Made by a program: the position numbers and the translations under genes. Positions 54,919 through 63,203 of a stretch of 64,000 nt of DNA are shown piece by piece; position 1 is the stretch's first letter, and every line of letters begins with the position of its first letter. Origin of the DNA: an uncultured Prevotellaceae bacterium (GTDB taxonomy: Bacteria; Bacteroidota; Bacteroidia; Bacteroidales; Muribaculaceae); the NCBI GenBank assembly GCA_946186575.1, contig CAMHNO010000001.1:124001-188000 (forward strand). The letters are read 5' to 3'. The notes below the pieces were generated by a model. It was not told the origin of the DNA. It saw nothing but the letters and a program-made list of their open reading frames with translations, and made no database searches.

Positions 54919-55548
54919 ATGACAAAACATCAAAAAAATAAAGAACAGGCAATACTTGCTGCCGCCAAAGAAGAGTTTCTTGAGAAGGGCTACGATGGGG
55001 CTCGCACCACGTCGATAGCTCAAGCCGCCGGCGTGACCCATGCCATGCTTCACTACTACTTCAAGACCAAAGATCAGTTATTTGAGCGCATCTTCATGGA
55101 GACAATAGGAGTTCTTGGCCAAGGCATTATTGAGGTGTTCACACAGAACAGCAAGCCTTTCAAGGAACGCATGCAAGAAGCCCTTGAGCTTCACTTCAAC
55201 GCGCTAAAAGCCAATCCTCGCCTGCCGCTGTTCATGATAAGAGAAATAGCTTCTCGCCCCGAGCGTTTCACAATTATAAAGAATGTAGTGGGCACATTTG
55301 CGGGCAGCCTTCTGAACACCATGCAGCACGACATAGATCAGGCATGCGAGAGCGGCGAGATAATTGCCATCGACGCTCCAACCCTTCTGCTCGACATGCT
55401 ATCGCTAAACGTGTTCCCATTCATCGTCAAACCTGTTTTTGAGACTGCTACCGGTCTCAATCTCGATGTCGAGAGCACATTCTGGGAGCAACGCATGCGA
55501 GAAAACATAGAAATAATAATGCGACGACTAACACCACACAAGCAATGA
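54919..55548 (+). CDS. TetR/AcrR family repressor
   Basis: 209 aa from the ATG at 54919 (MTKHQKNKEQAILAAAKEEF). The N-terminal helix-turn-helix reads ARTTSIAQAAGVTHAMLHYY followed by FKTKDQLFERIF, typical of TetR. The C-terminal ligand-binding half is helical. It is the first gene of the efflux operon and overlaps tolC by 4 bp, so it probably represses its own operon through the two palindromes. The gene order is the same idea as the E. coli CecR (YbiH) regulator with ybhGFSR. Confidence 0.9.
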   Translation: MTKHQKNKEQAILAAAKEEFLEKGYDGARTTSIAQAAGVTHAMLHYYFKTKDQLFERIFMETIGVLGQGIIEVFTQNSKPFKERMQEALELHFNALKANPRLPLFMIREIASRPERFTIIKNVVGTFAGSLLNTMQHDIDQACESGEIIAIDAPTLLLDMLSLNVFPFIVKPVFETATGLNLDVESTFWEQRMRENIEIIMRRLTPHKQ

Positions 55549-56825
55549 AACGAATATTCACCCTCATCACAAGCATTGTAATGCTCATGACGGCCCAGGC
55601 ACAAGTCACCCTCGAGCAGTGCCAGCAGCTTGCCAGAGAGAACTACCCGCTCATCAGGCAATATGGCCTTATCGAGCAGAGTAGCAGGTACACACTTGAC
55701 AACCTGAAGCACTCATGGCTGCCACAAGTGAACATGAGCGCTCAAGCCACCTATCAAAATCAAACCCCTGACTTCCCAGAACAGATGAAGGCGATGATCA
55801 CTGCTGGCGGCATTGAGATGAAAGGCATCGCCAAAGACCAATACCGCATCCAGCTCGATGTGAGCCAGAAAATATATGACGGAGGCAAGGCAAGCAGCGA
55901 GCAAGCCATCACTCGGGCTCAAGACCAGGAGCAGCGCGCACAGACCGACGTTGACCTCTACAGCCTGAACATGCGTGTGTGTGACCTCTTCTTTGGCGTG
56001 CTGTTGATGGACGAGCGCATAAAGCAAACCCAGCAGACCCTTGCAATGCTCAATGGCAACCTCGACAAGCTGCAGTCGCACGTGCGAGGCGGCATTGCCA
56101 CGAGTGCCGATGAAAGCCAGTTGCGAGCCGAGATCATGAGCGTGCAACAAAACAAGACCAACATGGAGTGGAACCGCAACAGCTACCGTCACATGCTCGA
56201 AATACTCACTGGCCGCTCACTCGAGGGTGAGGAGCTGGTAAAACCTGATGCAATAGAGCCCACAAACCTCGAGAACAACAGGCCCGAGCTGAGGCTCATC
56301 GACGCGCGCATTCACACTCTTCAAGCCCAAGAAAAAGCCGTCAATGCACAGGTGTTGCCAGTAATCAGCGCATTTGGGCAAGCGTTCTATGGCTATCCAG
56401 GCTACAACTCCTTTGAAAACATGACAAGCCGCAAGTGGTCGCTCAACGCCATGGTGGGTTTGCGAGCCACATGGAGCCTGAGCAGCCTATACGACCGCAA
56501 GAACAACCTGAACCGACTCAGCACTCAGCGTGAACAAGCCCAGCTGCAACGTGAGGTGTTCATTGTGAATAACAGCCTTGAGGCAAGCCGCAACAATGAT
56601 GAGATAGCACGGCTGCGCGAACTCATCAAGAGCGATGCAACCATAGTGAGCCTGCGCCGCGACGTGCGACTTGCCGAGGAGTCGAAACTGCGCAATGGAG
56701 TGATCGACATTCACCGCCTTGTGGAACGCATCACCGACGAAGATAATGCTGTGCAGCAGCAAATCATTCATAGCATCGAATTACTTAAAACAATATATGA
56801 CTTAAAAAACACCATTAACCAATGA
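55545..56825 (+). CDS. TolC-family outer-membrane efflux protein
   Basis: 426 aa with signal peptide MKRIFTLITSIVMLMTAQA-Q. Two similar halves begin with VTLEQCQQLARENYPLIRQY and RPELRLIDARIHTLQAQEKA, each leading into barrel strands and long helices (RIQLDVSQKIYDGGKASSEQ), the TolC layout. It forms the outer-membrane channel for the ABC pump encoded downstream. Overlaps of 4 bp with tetR and 4 bp with the HlyD gene show tight co-translation. Confidence 0.9.
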   Translation: MKRIFTLITSIVMLMTAQAQVTLEQCQQLARENYPLIRQYGLIEQSSRYTLDNLKHSWLPQVNMSAQATYQNQTPDFPEQMKAMITAGGIEMKGIAKDQYRIQLDVSQKIYDGGKASSEQAITRAQDQEQRAQTDVDLYSLNMRVCDLFFGVLLMDERIKQTQQTLAMLNGNLDKLQSHVRGGIATSADESQLRAEIMSVQQNKTNMEWNRNSYRHMLEILTGRSLEGEELVKPDAIEPTNLENNRPELRLIDARIHTLQAQEKAVNAQVLPVISAFGQAFYGYPGYNSFENMTSRKWSLNAMVGLRATWSLSSLYDRKNNLNRLSTQREQAQLQREVFIVNNSLEASRNNDEIARLRELIKSDATIVSLRRDVRLAEESKLRNGVIDIHRLVERITDEDNAVQQQIIHSIELLKTIYDLKNTINQ

Positions 56826-57880
56826 AAAAGATAATTTTCCTATTAGCTATCGTTGCGGCGACAACTGCATGCACCAACGACAAAGACTGGGATGCCACAG
56901 GCACATTCGAGGCCACCGAGGTAGTGGTCTCGGCCGAAGTTGCGGGTGAGATCATGGCATTTAACATCGAGGAAGGGCAGACGGTCGAAGCCGGCAAACA
57001 ACTGGGCTACCTCGACATGACTCAACTTGAGCTGCAGAAGTCGCAATTCGACGCCAACAAAGACAACCTGAGTGCCACTCGTTCACAACTCGATGCCAGC
57101 AAAGAGCAAATGAGCAGCAACAAACTGCAAATCGATGCCACCCACAGCGCCACCACCAGCCACGTGCTTGACCTTGAGAAGCAAGTAGCGAGCATCAAGC
57201 AGCAAATCGCCAACCTCAAGAAAGAGAAAGCTCGCTTCACAGCAATGCTCAAAGACAATGCAGCATCGCAAAAGCAAGTTGACGACATCACCTATCAGAT
57301 TCTCGTGCTCGAGAAGCAACTTACCGCCACACAAGACCAAATCAGCTCAAACAACCAGAGCTTCAGCCAGCAGGGACAAGGCTATATTGCCCAGAAGCAG
57401 GGCGTGGAGGCCCAAATCAAGGGGGTGGAGGCCCAGCAGAAGGGCATCGACGCTCAGCAACGTGGTATCGAAGCACAAAAATCAATTGTCGACAAGCAGC
57501 TTCAGAACTCGATTATCATGTCGCCTGTGAATGGCACCATATTGACAAAATATGCCCAGTTAGGCGAGTATGCAACCATTGGCAAACCATTATTCAAGGT
57601 TGCCGACCTGAGCGTGGTGTACCTGCGCGCCTATTTCACCAGCGACCAACTTGCCGATATCAAAGTGGGGCAACAGGTGAAAGTGATAGCCGACTATGGC
57701 GGTGGCAAAACTCGCAACTACAAAGGCAAGATAACGTGGATCTCGAGCGAAAGCGAGTTTACTCCCAAGAGCATCCAGACTAAAGACACCCGTGCCAATC
57801 TGGTGTATGCCGTAAAAATCGCAGTCAAGAACGATGGCTATCTGAAACTCGGTCTAACTGGCAACGTAAAACTTAAATAA
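56822..57880 (+). CDS. HlyD-family periplasmic adaptor with heptad repeats
   Basis: 352 aa. The N-terminus MKKIIFLLAIVAATTACTND suggests a lipid-anchored protein. The lipoyl-like half (ATEVVVSAEVAGEIMAFNIE) leads into a long coiled-coil hairpin (about residues 65-230) and back to the second half (NGTILTKYAQLGEYATIGKP, DLSVVYLRAYFTSDQLADIK). The coiled coil contains four near-perfect 7-residue repeats (GVEAQIK, GVEAQQK, GIDAQQR, GIEAQKS). It links the ABC permeases to TolC. It corresponds to YbhG of E. coli in domain layout and neighbourhood. Confidence 0.88.
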   Translation: MKKIIFLLAIVAATTACTNDKDWDATGTFEATEVVVSAEVAGEIMAFNIEEGQTVEAGKQLGYLDMTQLELQKSQFDANKDNLSATRSQLDASKEQMSSNKLQIDATHSATTSHVLDLEKQVASIKQQIANLKKEKARFTAMLKDNAASQKQVDDITYQILVLEKQLTATQDQISSNNQSFSQQGQGYIAQKQGVEAQIKGVEAQQKGIDAQQRGIEAQKSIVDKQLQNSIIMSPVNGTILTKYAQLGEYATIGKPLFKVADLSVVYLRAYFTSDQLADIKVGQQVKVIADYGGGKTRNYKGKITWISSESEFTPKSIQTKDTRANLVYAVKIAVKNDGYLKLGLTGNVKLK

Positions 57881-57890
57881 AAAAAGCATC

Positions 57891-58814
57891 ATGTCAACCA
57901 CCACACTTGCCATTGAGGTAAACGGCGTGAGCAAGAGCTATGGCTCAATCAAGGCTCTCGACAAGGTGTCGCTCTGCGTTGAAAGGGGCGAGCTATTTGG
58001 CCTCATAGGACCCGACGGAGCTGGAAAAACCACCTTGTTCAAGATACTGGTAACCCTTCTCAATGCCGACGAAGGCACTGCCCACGTCGACGGTCTTGAT
58101 GTGGTGAAAGACTACAAGCAGATTCGAGCACGCGTGGGCTACATGCCTGGCAAATTCTCGCTCTACCCCGACCTCACTATCGAAGAAAACATGGAATTCT
58201 TTGCCACTCTCTTTGGCGTGACAGTAGAGCAGAATTACGACATGGTAGCACCCATCTACAAGCAGATCGAGCCCTTCAAGAATCGTCGCGCCGGCCGTCT
58301 CTCGGGCGGAATGAAACAAAAACTTGCGCTGAGCTGCGCCTTGATTCACAGACCATCGGTTCTCTTTCTCGACGAACCCACGACGGGAGTCGACGCCGTG
58401 TCGCGCAGCGAGTTCTGGGACATGCTCTACAGCCTCAAGCAACAAGGATTATCGATAATGGTGTCAACGCCCTACATGGACGAGGCGAGCCGTTGCGACC
58501 GCATTGCCTTGTGCAACAGTGGCAAAGTGCTCGACATCGATTCTCCCGAACACATGGTTGAGAAGTTTGGCTCACCACTCTATGCCATCAAGTCGAGCAA
58601 CATGTTCGGCCTTCTCAAAGATTTGCGATCGTTTGACTATGTTGCCAACTGCTACACCGCTGGAGAGTATCACCACTTGCTGGCAGGCAATGGCTTCGAT
58701 GCCCGGCAACTTGTGTCGGACCTCGAGAACAGAGGTCATACCAACGTTGAGTTAAAGGGAATAGTTCCCGACATAGAAGACGTGTTCATCAAACTATTGA
58801 GCAATGAAGACTAA
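57891..58814 (+). CDS. ABC transporter ATPase 1 (signature intact, H-loop His missing)
   Basis: 307 aa. Walker A is GPDGAGKTTL, the signature RLSGGMKQK is canonical and Walker B is VLFLDEPTTGVD with the catalytic Glu. The H-loop reads STPYMDEA, with Pro in place of the conserved His. It drives the ABC-2 type exporter formed by the two permeases downstream. In E. coli YbhF the two ATPase halves are fused; here they are separate. It overlaps the next ATPase gene by 11 bp. Confidence 0.92.
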   Translation: MSTTTLAIEVNGVSKSYGSIKALDKVSLCVERGELFGLIGPDGAGKTTLFKILVTLLNADEGTAHVDGLDVVKDYKQIRARVGYMPGKFSLYPDLTIEENMEFFATLFGVTVEQNYDMVAPIYKQIEPFKNRRAGRLSGGMKQKLALSCALIHRPSVLFLDEPTTGVDAVSRSEFWDMLYSLKQQGLSIMVSTPYMDEASRCDRIALCNSGKVLDIDSPEHMVEKFGSPLYAIKSSNMFGLLKDLRSFDYVANCYTAGEYHHLLAGNGFDARQLVSDLENRGHTNVELKGIVPDIEDVFIKLLSNED

Positions 58815-59562
58815 CGACAACAAGCAGCAACTCATAATTCAAGTGCAAAACTTGACCAAGCAGTTTGGGGCGTTCACCGCAGTCGACCACATCAGCTTCG
58901 ACGTCAAACGGGGTGAGATATTTGGATTTTTAGGCGCCAATGGCGCTGGCAAGACCACTGCAATGCGCATGCTCTGCGGCTTGAGCTATCCCACCAGTGG
59001 CAGCGGCTCAGTTGCTGGTTTCGACGTGGTGAAAGAAGGCGAAAAAATCAAGCGCCACATTGGTTACATGAGCCAGCGATTCTCGCTCTATGACGACCTT
59101 ACGGTGCAGGAAAACATGGAGCTATTTGGTGGCATCTATGGGGTCAAAAGTAGTGAACTAAGACACAGAGCCACAAGCATGCTCACGAGACTCGACTTCC
59201 TGAGCGAAAAAGACACTCTTGTGGGGTCGCTGCCGCTGGGCTGGAAGCAGAAGCTTGCTTTTGTGGTAGCCACGATTCATCGGCCCGAGATAGTGTTTCT
59301 CGACGAACCCACGGGCGGTGTCGATCCCATCACCCGCCGTCAATTCTGGGAAATGATTTATGAGGCATCGAGCGAGGGAACCACCATCTTTGTCACCACC
59401 CACTACATGGACGAGGCCGAGTACTGCAACCGCATCTCGATGATGGTAGATGGCAAAATCAAAGCCCTCGATACCCCTGGCAATCTAAAAAAGAAATACG
59501 CTGCGGCGTCGATGGACGAAGTGTTCCGCACCCTTGCCCGTGGCGCCCAGCGAGGAGACTGA
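58804..59562 (+). CDS. ABC transporter ATPase 2 (degenerate signature, H-loop intact)
   Basis: 252 aa. Walker A is GANGAGKTTA, Walker B IVFLDEPTGGVD with the catalytic Glu, and the H-loop TTHYMDEAEY keeps its His. The signature motif, however, is SLPLGWKQK instead of LSGGQ. The deviations are complementary to those of ATPase 1, so the two probably form a heterodimer with one consensus and one degenerate ATP site. It is followed by 65 bp that include a short direct repeat (CTGAACCGAC, twice) before the permease genes. Confidence 0.92.
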   Translation: MKTNDNKQQLIIQVQNLTKQFGAFTAVDHISFDVKRGEIFGFLGANGAGKTTAMRMLCGLSYPTSGSGSVAGFDVVKEGEKIKRHIGYMSQRFSLYDDLTVQENMELFGGIYGVKSSELRHRATSMLTRLDFLSEKDTLVGSLPLGWKQKLAFVVATIHRPEIVFLDEPTGGVDPITRRQFWEMIYEASSEGTTIFVTTHYMDEAEYCNRISMMVDGKIKALDTPGNLKKKYAAASMDEVFRTLARGAQRGD

Positions 59563-59627
59563 ATTAATGCACATTATTCACAATCAACTCATAATTCTGA
59601 ACCGACAACTCTGAACCGACGATTCAA

Positions 59628-60722
59628 ATGAAAGGTTTTTCAAAATTTGTAAAAAAAGAAACGCTGCACATCTTGCGCGACAGCCGAACGATGCTCATAG
59701 CACTGTTGATGCCTGTGGTGCAGATACTGCTGTTCGGGTTTGCCATCTCTACCGAGGTTAACAATGTGAATGTGGCAGTTGTTGTACCCAAGTGGGACGA
59801 AGAGATAAGACAAAGCGTCAACAAGTTGTCGTCAAACCCATATATCACCTATAAGGGTGTCATCACCGAGCATGACATTGACCAGCAACTGCGCTCAGGC
59901 AAGGTGGATGCAATCGTAGTGTTTGCACACGACTTTGACCGTCTCATGGCGCAATGGAAGCAAAACGGCAACGGCAAAGCTGCCATGCAGTTAATCATGG
60001 ATGCATCCAACACAATAACTGCTCAGGCAGGAGCTGGATACCTCAACAACATCCTCGCAGGAGATCTCATGCAAAGCAACAGCTTGGTTGAGACTCACAT
60101 GCTTTTCAATCCACAAATGAAGAGTGCCTTCAACTTCGTGCCAGGCATCATGGGCATGATATTCATTCTCATTTGTGCTATGCTCACGTCGGTGTCGATA
60201 GTCAGGGAGAAAGAAACCGGCACCATGGATGTACTACTGGTCTCGCCAGTGCGCCCACTGAGCATCATTTTTGCCAAAATGGTGCCCTACTTTGCCCTGT
60301 CGTGCATCAACCTCACCACAATACTGCTGCTCGCACGATTTGTGCTGGGTATTCCCATGAGCGGCAACTTAGGCAGCATCATAACGGTGTCGCTCGTTTA
60401 TCTGCTGCTCTCTTTGGCATTAGGGCTGCTCATTTCAACTGTTGCCAAGAAGCAGATTGTGGCATTGCTCATCTCGGCTGCAGTGATGCTCATGCCCATC
60501 GTTATGCTCTCGGGCATGATGTTTCCTGTCGAGAACATGCCCGATGTGCTCAAGCCAGTCTCGGCAATAGTGCCAGCGCGATGGTACATCGATGCCATGC
60601 GCAAGCTCCTAATTCAAGGTGCATCGTTCAACCTCATTCTCAAAGACTTTCTCATCCTTGTAGGAATGACCCTGGCTCTGCTTGCATTAGCATTAAAGAA
60701 TTTCAAAGACAAATTAGAATAA
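59628..60722 (+). CDS. ABC-2 type permease 1
   Basis: 364 aa. It has one N-terminal membrane helix (SRTMLIALLMPVVQILLFGF), an extracytoplasmic loop of about 140 residues, then five membrane helices including FVPGIMGMIFILICAMLTSV and the conserved REKETGTMDVLLVSPVRPLS cytoplasmic loop. This is the layout of YbhS/YbhR-type exporters. With permease 2 it forms the membrane pore. It is 6 bp upstream of the second permease gene. Confidence 0.9.
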   Translation: MKGFSKFVKKETLHILRDSRTMLIALLMPVVQILLFGFAISTEVNNVNVAVVVPKWDEEIRQSVNKLSSNPYITYKGVITEHDIDQQLRSGKVDAIVVFAHDFDRLMAQWKQNGNGKAAMQLIMDASNTITAQAGAGYLNNILAGDLMQSNSLVETHMLFNPQMKSAFNFVPGIMGMIFILICAMLTSVSIVREKETGTMDVLLVSPVRPLSIIFAKMVPYFALSCINLTTILLLARFVLGIPMSGNLGSIITVSLVYLLLSLALGLLISTVAKKQIVALLISAAVMLMPIVMLSGMMFPVENMPDVLKPVSAIVPARWYIDAMRKLLIQGASFNLILKDFLILVGMTLALLALALKNFKDKLE

Positions 60723-60728
60723 ACTACC

Positions 60729-61832
60729 ATGCCTGCTCTGAAAGTACTGCTAAAAAAAGAGTTACTGCAATTCAAGCGCAACTCATTCCTGCCCAGGCTC
60801 GTGGTGGCTTTTCCCATCATGATAATGCTCATCATTCCTTGGGTTACGACAATGGACGTGCGCCACGTGAGTGTGAGCGTAGTCGACAACGATCACTCAC
60901 AGCTCTCACACCGCATCATCAGCAAAATCAACGCCAGCGACTACCTTACGCTTCATAGTGTTACTGGCAGCTTCGACCTCTCATTCAAAAGCCTGGAACA
61001 CGGCGATGTGGATGCCATTCTCGAGATTCCCGCCGACTATGAGAAATCGTTCGTCACTGGCTCTGCCAAGAAAGTGAGCATCAGCGCCAACAGCGTTAAT
61101 GCCACCAAAGGCAGCCTGGGTTCGCAGTATCTTGCACAAACCCTTGCTGCCAGCGTCAAGGAGATGCGTGCAAGCCTCTCGCCAACACAGGTGGGCGACC
61201 TCGTGCTGATTCAGAACCGCTACAACCCCACGCTGGAATACCGCAACTTCATGATTCCTGCCATTCTCGTAATTCTCATTATCATAATCACTGGTTTCTT
61301 GCCAGCGCTGAACTTGGTGGGCGAGAAAGAAGCTGGCACCATCGAGCAAATCAACGTCACGCCTGTGAGTCGTTTCACTTTCACCCTCGCCAAGCTCATC
61401 GTCTACTGGGTGGCGGGGCTCATAGTCATCTCCATTGCACTGGTAGTCGCCTGGCTGGTCTATGGACTCACGTCGGTGGGCAGCCTGCTCACCATCTATG
61501 CAGGAGCTTTACTCTTCATCCTTGTGATTTCGGGTTTTGGACTGATAGCATCTAACATTTCGTCGACCATGCAGCAGGCAGTCTTCTTTATGTTCTTCTT
61601 AGTGATGGTATTCATGCTAATGAGCGGCCTGCTCACCCCCATCGAGTCGATGCCAAAGTGGGCGCAATATGCAACCTACGTGCTTCCACCACGATACTTT
61701 ATCTCCATTATGCGCTCGGTTTTCCTGAAAGGTGCCACCTTCTACGATATGCGCTTCAACTTCCTTGCCCTCGCCATCCTTGCTGTGGTGATGAACCTGG
61801 GCGCCGCAATCACCTATCGCAAACGCTCATAG
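60729..61832 (+). CDS. ABC-2 type permease 2
   Basis: 367 aa with the same topology as permease 1: an N-terminal helix (LVVAFPIMIMLIIPWVTTMD), an outer domain, then RNFMIPAILVILIIIITGFL, GEKEAGTIEQINVTPVSRFT and four more helices. It is the last gene of the tetR-tolC-hlyD-ABC-ABC-permease-permease operon. Substrates of related pumps include drugs and cationic compounds, but none can be assigned here. Confidence 0.9.
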   Translation: MPALKVLLKKELLQFKRNSFLPRLVVAFPIMIMLIIPWVTTMDVRHVSVSVVDNDHSQLSHRIISKINASDYLTLHSVTGSFDLSFKSLEHGDVDAILEIPADYEKSFVTGSAKKVSISANSVNATKGSLGSQYLAQTLAASVKEMRASLSPTQVGDLVLIQNRYNPTLEYRNFMIPAILVILIIIITGFLPALNLVGEKEAGTIEQINVTPVSRFTFTLAKLIVYWVAGLIVISIALVVAWLVYGLTSVGSLLTIYAGALLFILVISGFGLIASNISSTMQQAVFFMFFLVMVFMLMSGLLTPIESMPKWAQYATYVLPPRYFISIMRSVFLKGATFYDMRFNFLALAILAVVMNLGAAITYRKRS

Positions 61833-61877
61833 CCTATGGTCAAGCTGCTGACCACTAATTGACCCTATTGCTGCAAA

Positions 61878-61909
61878 TTTGCATAATTTGGGCAATGGTT
61901 GTACCTTTG
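61878..61909 (+). promoter_or_regulatory. Promoter of the HAD hydrolase gene
   Basis: -33 TTTG at 61878-61881, 20 nt spacer, -7 TACCTTTG at 61902-61909, 23 nt before the start codon. Confidence 0.7.
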
Positions 61910-61932
61910 CAACGTAAAAATCAGCAACTGAT

Positions 61933-62577
61933 ATGGTCAATAAAAAAACTATAAAAGGTGTGCTCTTCGACCTTGACGGGGTGTTGATCGACACCGAGGG
62001 CACTTACACGCAGTTCTGGGAGGCAGTGGATCGCCGCTTTCCAACTGGCGTGGAGGGCTTTGCACAGGTGATTAAGGGATCGAACCTGCACAACATCCTG
62101 CACACCTATTTCCCCACCGAGCAGCTGCGCGCGCAGGTGACCGAGATGCTCGACGACTTCCAGCGCGACATGCAGTACAACTACTTTCCTGGTGCCATCC
62201 ACCTGCTCGAGGAGCTCAAAGCAGCTGGCATCGCCTGCTGTATTGTTACCAGCAGCGACAGCAGAAAGATGGACTCATTATACAGCCAGCATCCTGACTT
62301 CACAAGCCATTTTGATGCCATCGTCACCGGCAACATGGTGAGCGAGCCCAAGCCCTCGCCCGAATGTTTCCTGCTTGGAGCCAAGATGCTGGGCATCAAC
62401 ATCAAGGACTGCGTGGTGATTGAAGACTCCATCAACGGCCTGAAGGCTGCATGGGCAAGCGGCGCACACGTGATAGGGCTGTGCACCACATGCCCTAAAG
62501 ATGCCATCGCGCCTCATTGTCATGCCACCGCACACGAGATAGGCGACCTAAGCGCACAATCAATTTTAACACTATAG
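61933..62577 (+). CDS. HAD-superfamily hydrolase (beta-phosphoglucomutase-like)
   Basis: 214 aa. The four HAD motifs are present: GVLFDLDGVLIDTEG (nucleophile Asp), CIVTSSDSRK, the Lys in SEPKPSPECFLLGAKM and VVIEDSINGLKAAWASG. The helical cap follows motif I. This is the layout of phosphatases and phosphosugar mutases of the beta-PGM/GPH type, acting in the cytoplasm. The substrate is not clear from sequence. It is probably co-transcribed with the lipoprotein gene that starts 5 bp downstream. Confidence 0.88.
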   Translation: MVNKKTIKGVLFDLDGVLIDTEGTYTQFWEAVDRRFPTGVEGFAQVIKGSNLHNILHTYFPTEQLRAQVTEMLDDFQRDMQYNYFPGAIHLLEELKAAGIACCIVTSSDSRKMDSLYSQHPDFTSHFDAIVTGNMVSEPKPSPECFLLGAKMLGINIKDCVVIEDSINGLKAAWASGAHVIGLCTTCPKDAIAPHCHATAHEIGDLSAQSILTL

Positions 62578-62582
62578 CTCAA

Positions 62583-63071
62583 ATGAAACTTAAAACATTA
62601 TCGTGCATAGCAATCCTCGCAGGCGTTGCTATAGCCATCATGGCATGCACAAGCAAGGCAAGCAAGAGTGCCAATCCCGAGACACACAATCAAGAACAAC
62701 AGAAAGCGACAGTAATCGACGACAAAGACGAAATGACCTTCCTGCACTCTTTTCTCGACAACTATCTAAAACTCAGTGGCAAAGAAGCACAGGACCTGGC
62801 ACGCGCACATCTGAGTCAAGATTTCTATAGCGATTATCTTGAGAAATGCACCAATCAGGACAATGCCATCGACCTAATCTTCGAAACTGCTCCTGGCGAC
62901 AAGGTGGAAAAGATCGACTCAATAGGCAAGGGCATTGAACAACCAAGCAGTTTCATAGTCTACGTGCAAGTGATGGGCTCCGACAAGAAAGTCTATGCCA
63001 TGCAGTACGACATGGATGTTATTAACCAAGATGGGAAGTTCAAGCTCAACGACAGCCAGATGAACGATTAA
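62583..63071 (+). CDS. Lipoprotein of unknown function
   Basis: 162 aa from the ATG at 62583, with lipobox IMAC (MKLKTLSCIAILAGVAIAIM, then ACTSK). After a low-complexity linker the mature domain (EMTFLHSFLDNYLKLSGKEA ... FIVYVQVMGSDKKVYAMQYD) resembles small alpha+beta domains such as DUF3828, found in envelope lipoproteins, but this is uncertain. An upstream in-frame ATG lies inside the HAD gene and would destroy the signal peptide. Confidence 0.65.
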   Translation: MKLKTLSCIAILAGVAIAIMACTSKASKSANPETHNQEQQKATVIDDKDEMTFLHSFLDNYLKLSGKEAQDLARAHLSQDFYSDYLEKCTNQDNAIDLIFETAPGDKVEKIDSIGKGIEQPSSFIVYVQVMGSDKKVYAMQYDMDVINQDGKFKLNDSQMND

Positions 63072-63139
63072 TACCACTCTCAGAGCAAATTTTAAGGGAA
63101 ATCATGAAACCACTCATAGGTGGATGGCCACAGCTAAAT

Positions 63140-63170
63140 TTTGCGATTTGGCCAAAATGTGTTATCTTTG
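63140..63170 (+). promoter_or_regulatory. Promoter of the AGCS symporter gene
   Basis: -33 TTTG at 63140-63143, 19 nt spacer, -7 TATCTTTG at 63163-63170, giving a leader of about 27 nt. Confidence 0.7.
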
Positions 63171-63203
63171 CATTTTAATCTACTATGCTATTATTTTTGT
63201 CCC

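Noticed and set aside
63192..63199. -7 box TATTTTTG just before the symporter ATG
   Set aside because: It would start transcription inside the start codon; the box at 63163-63170 with a proper -33 fits better.
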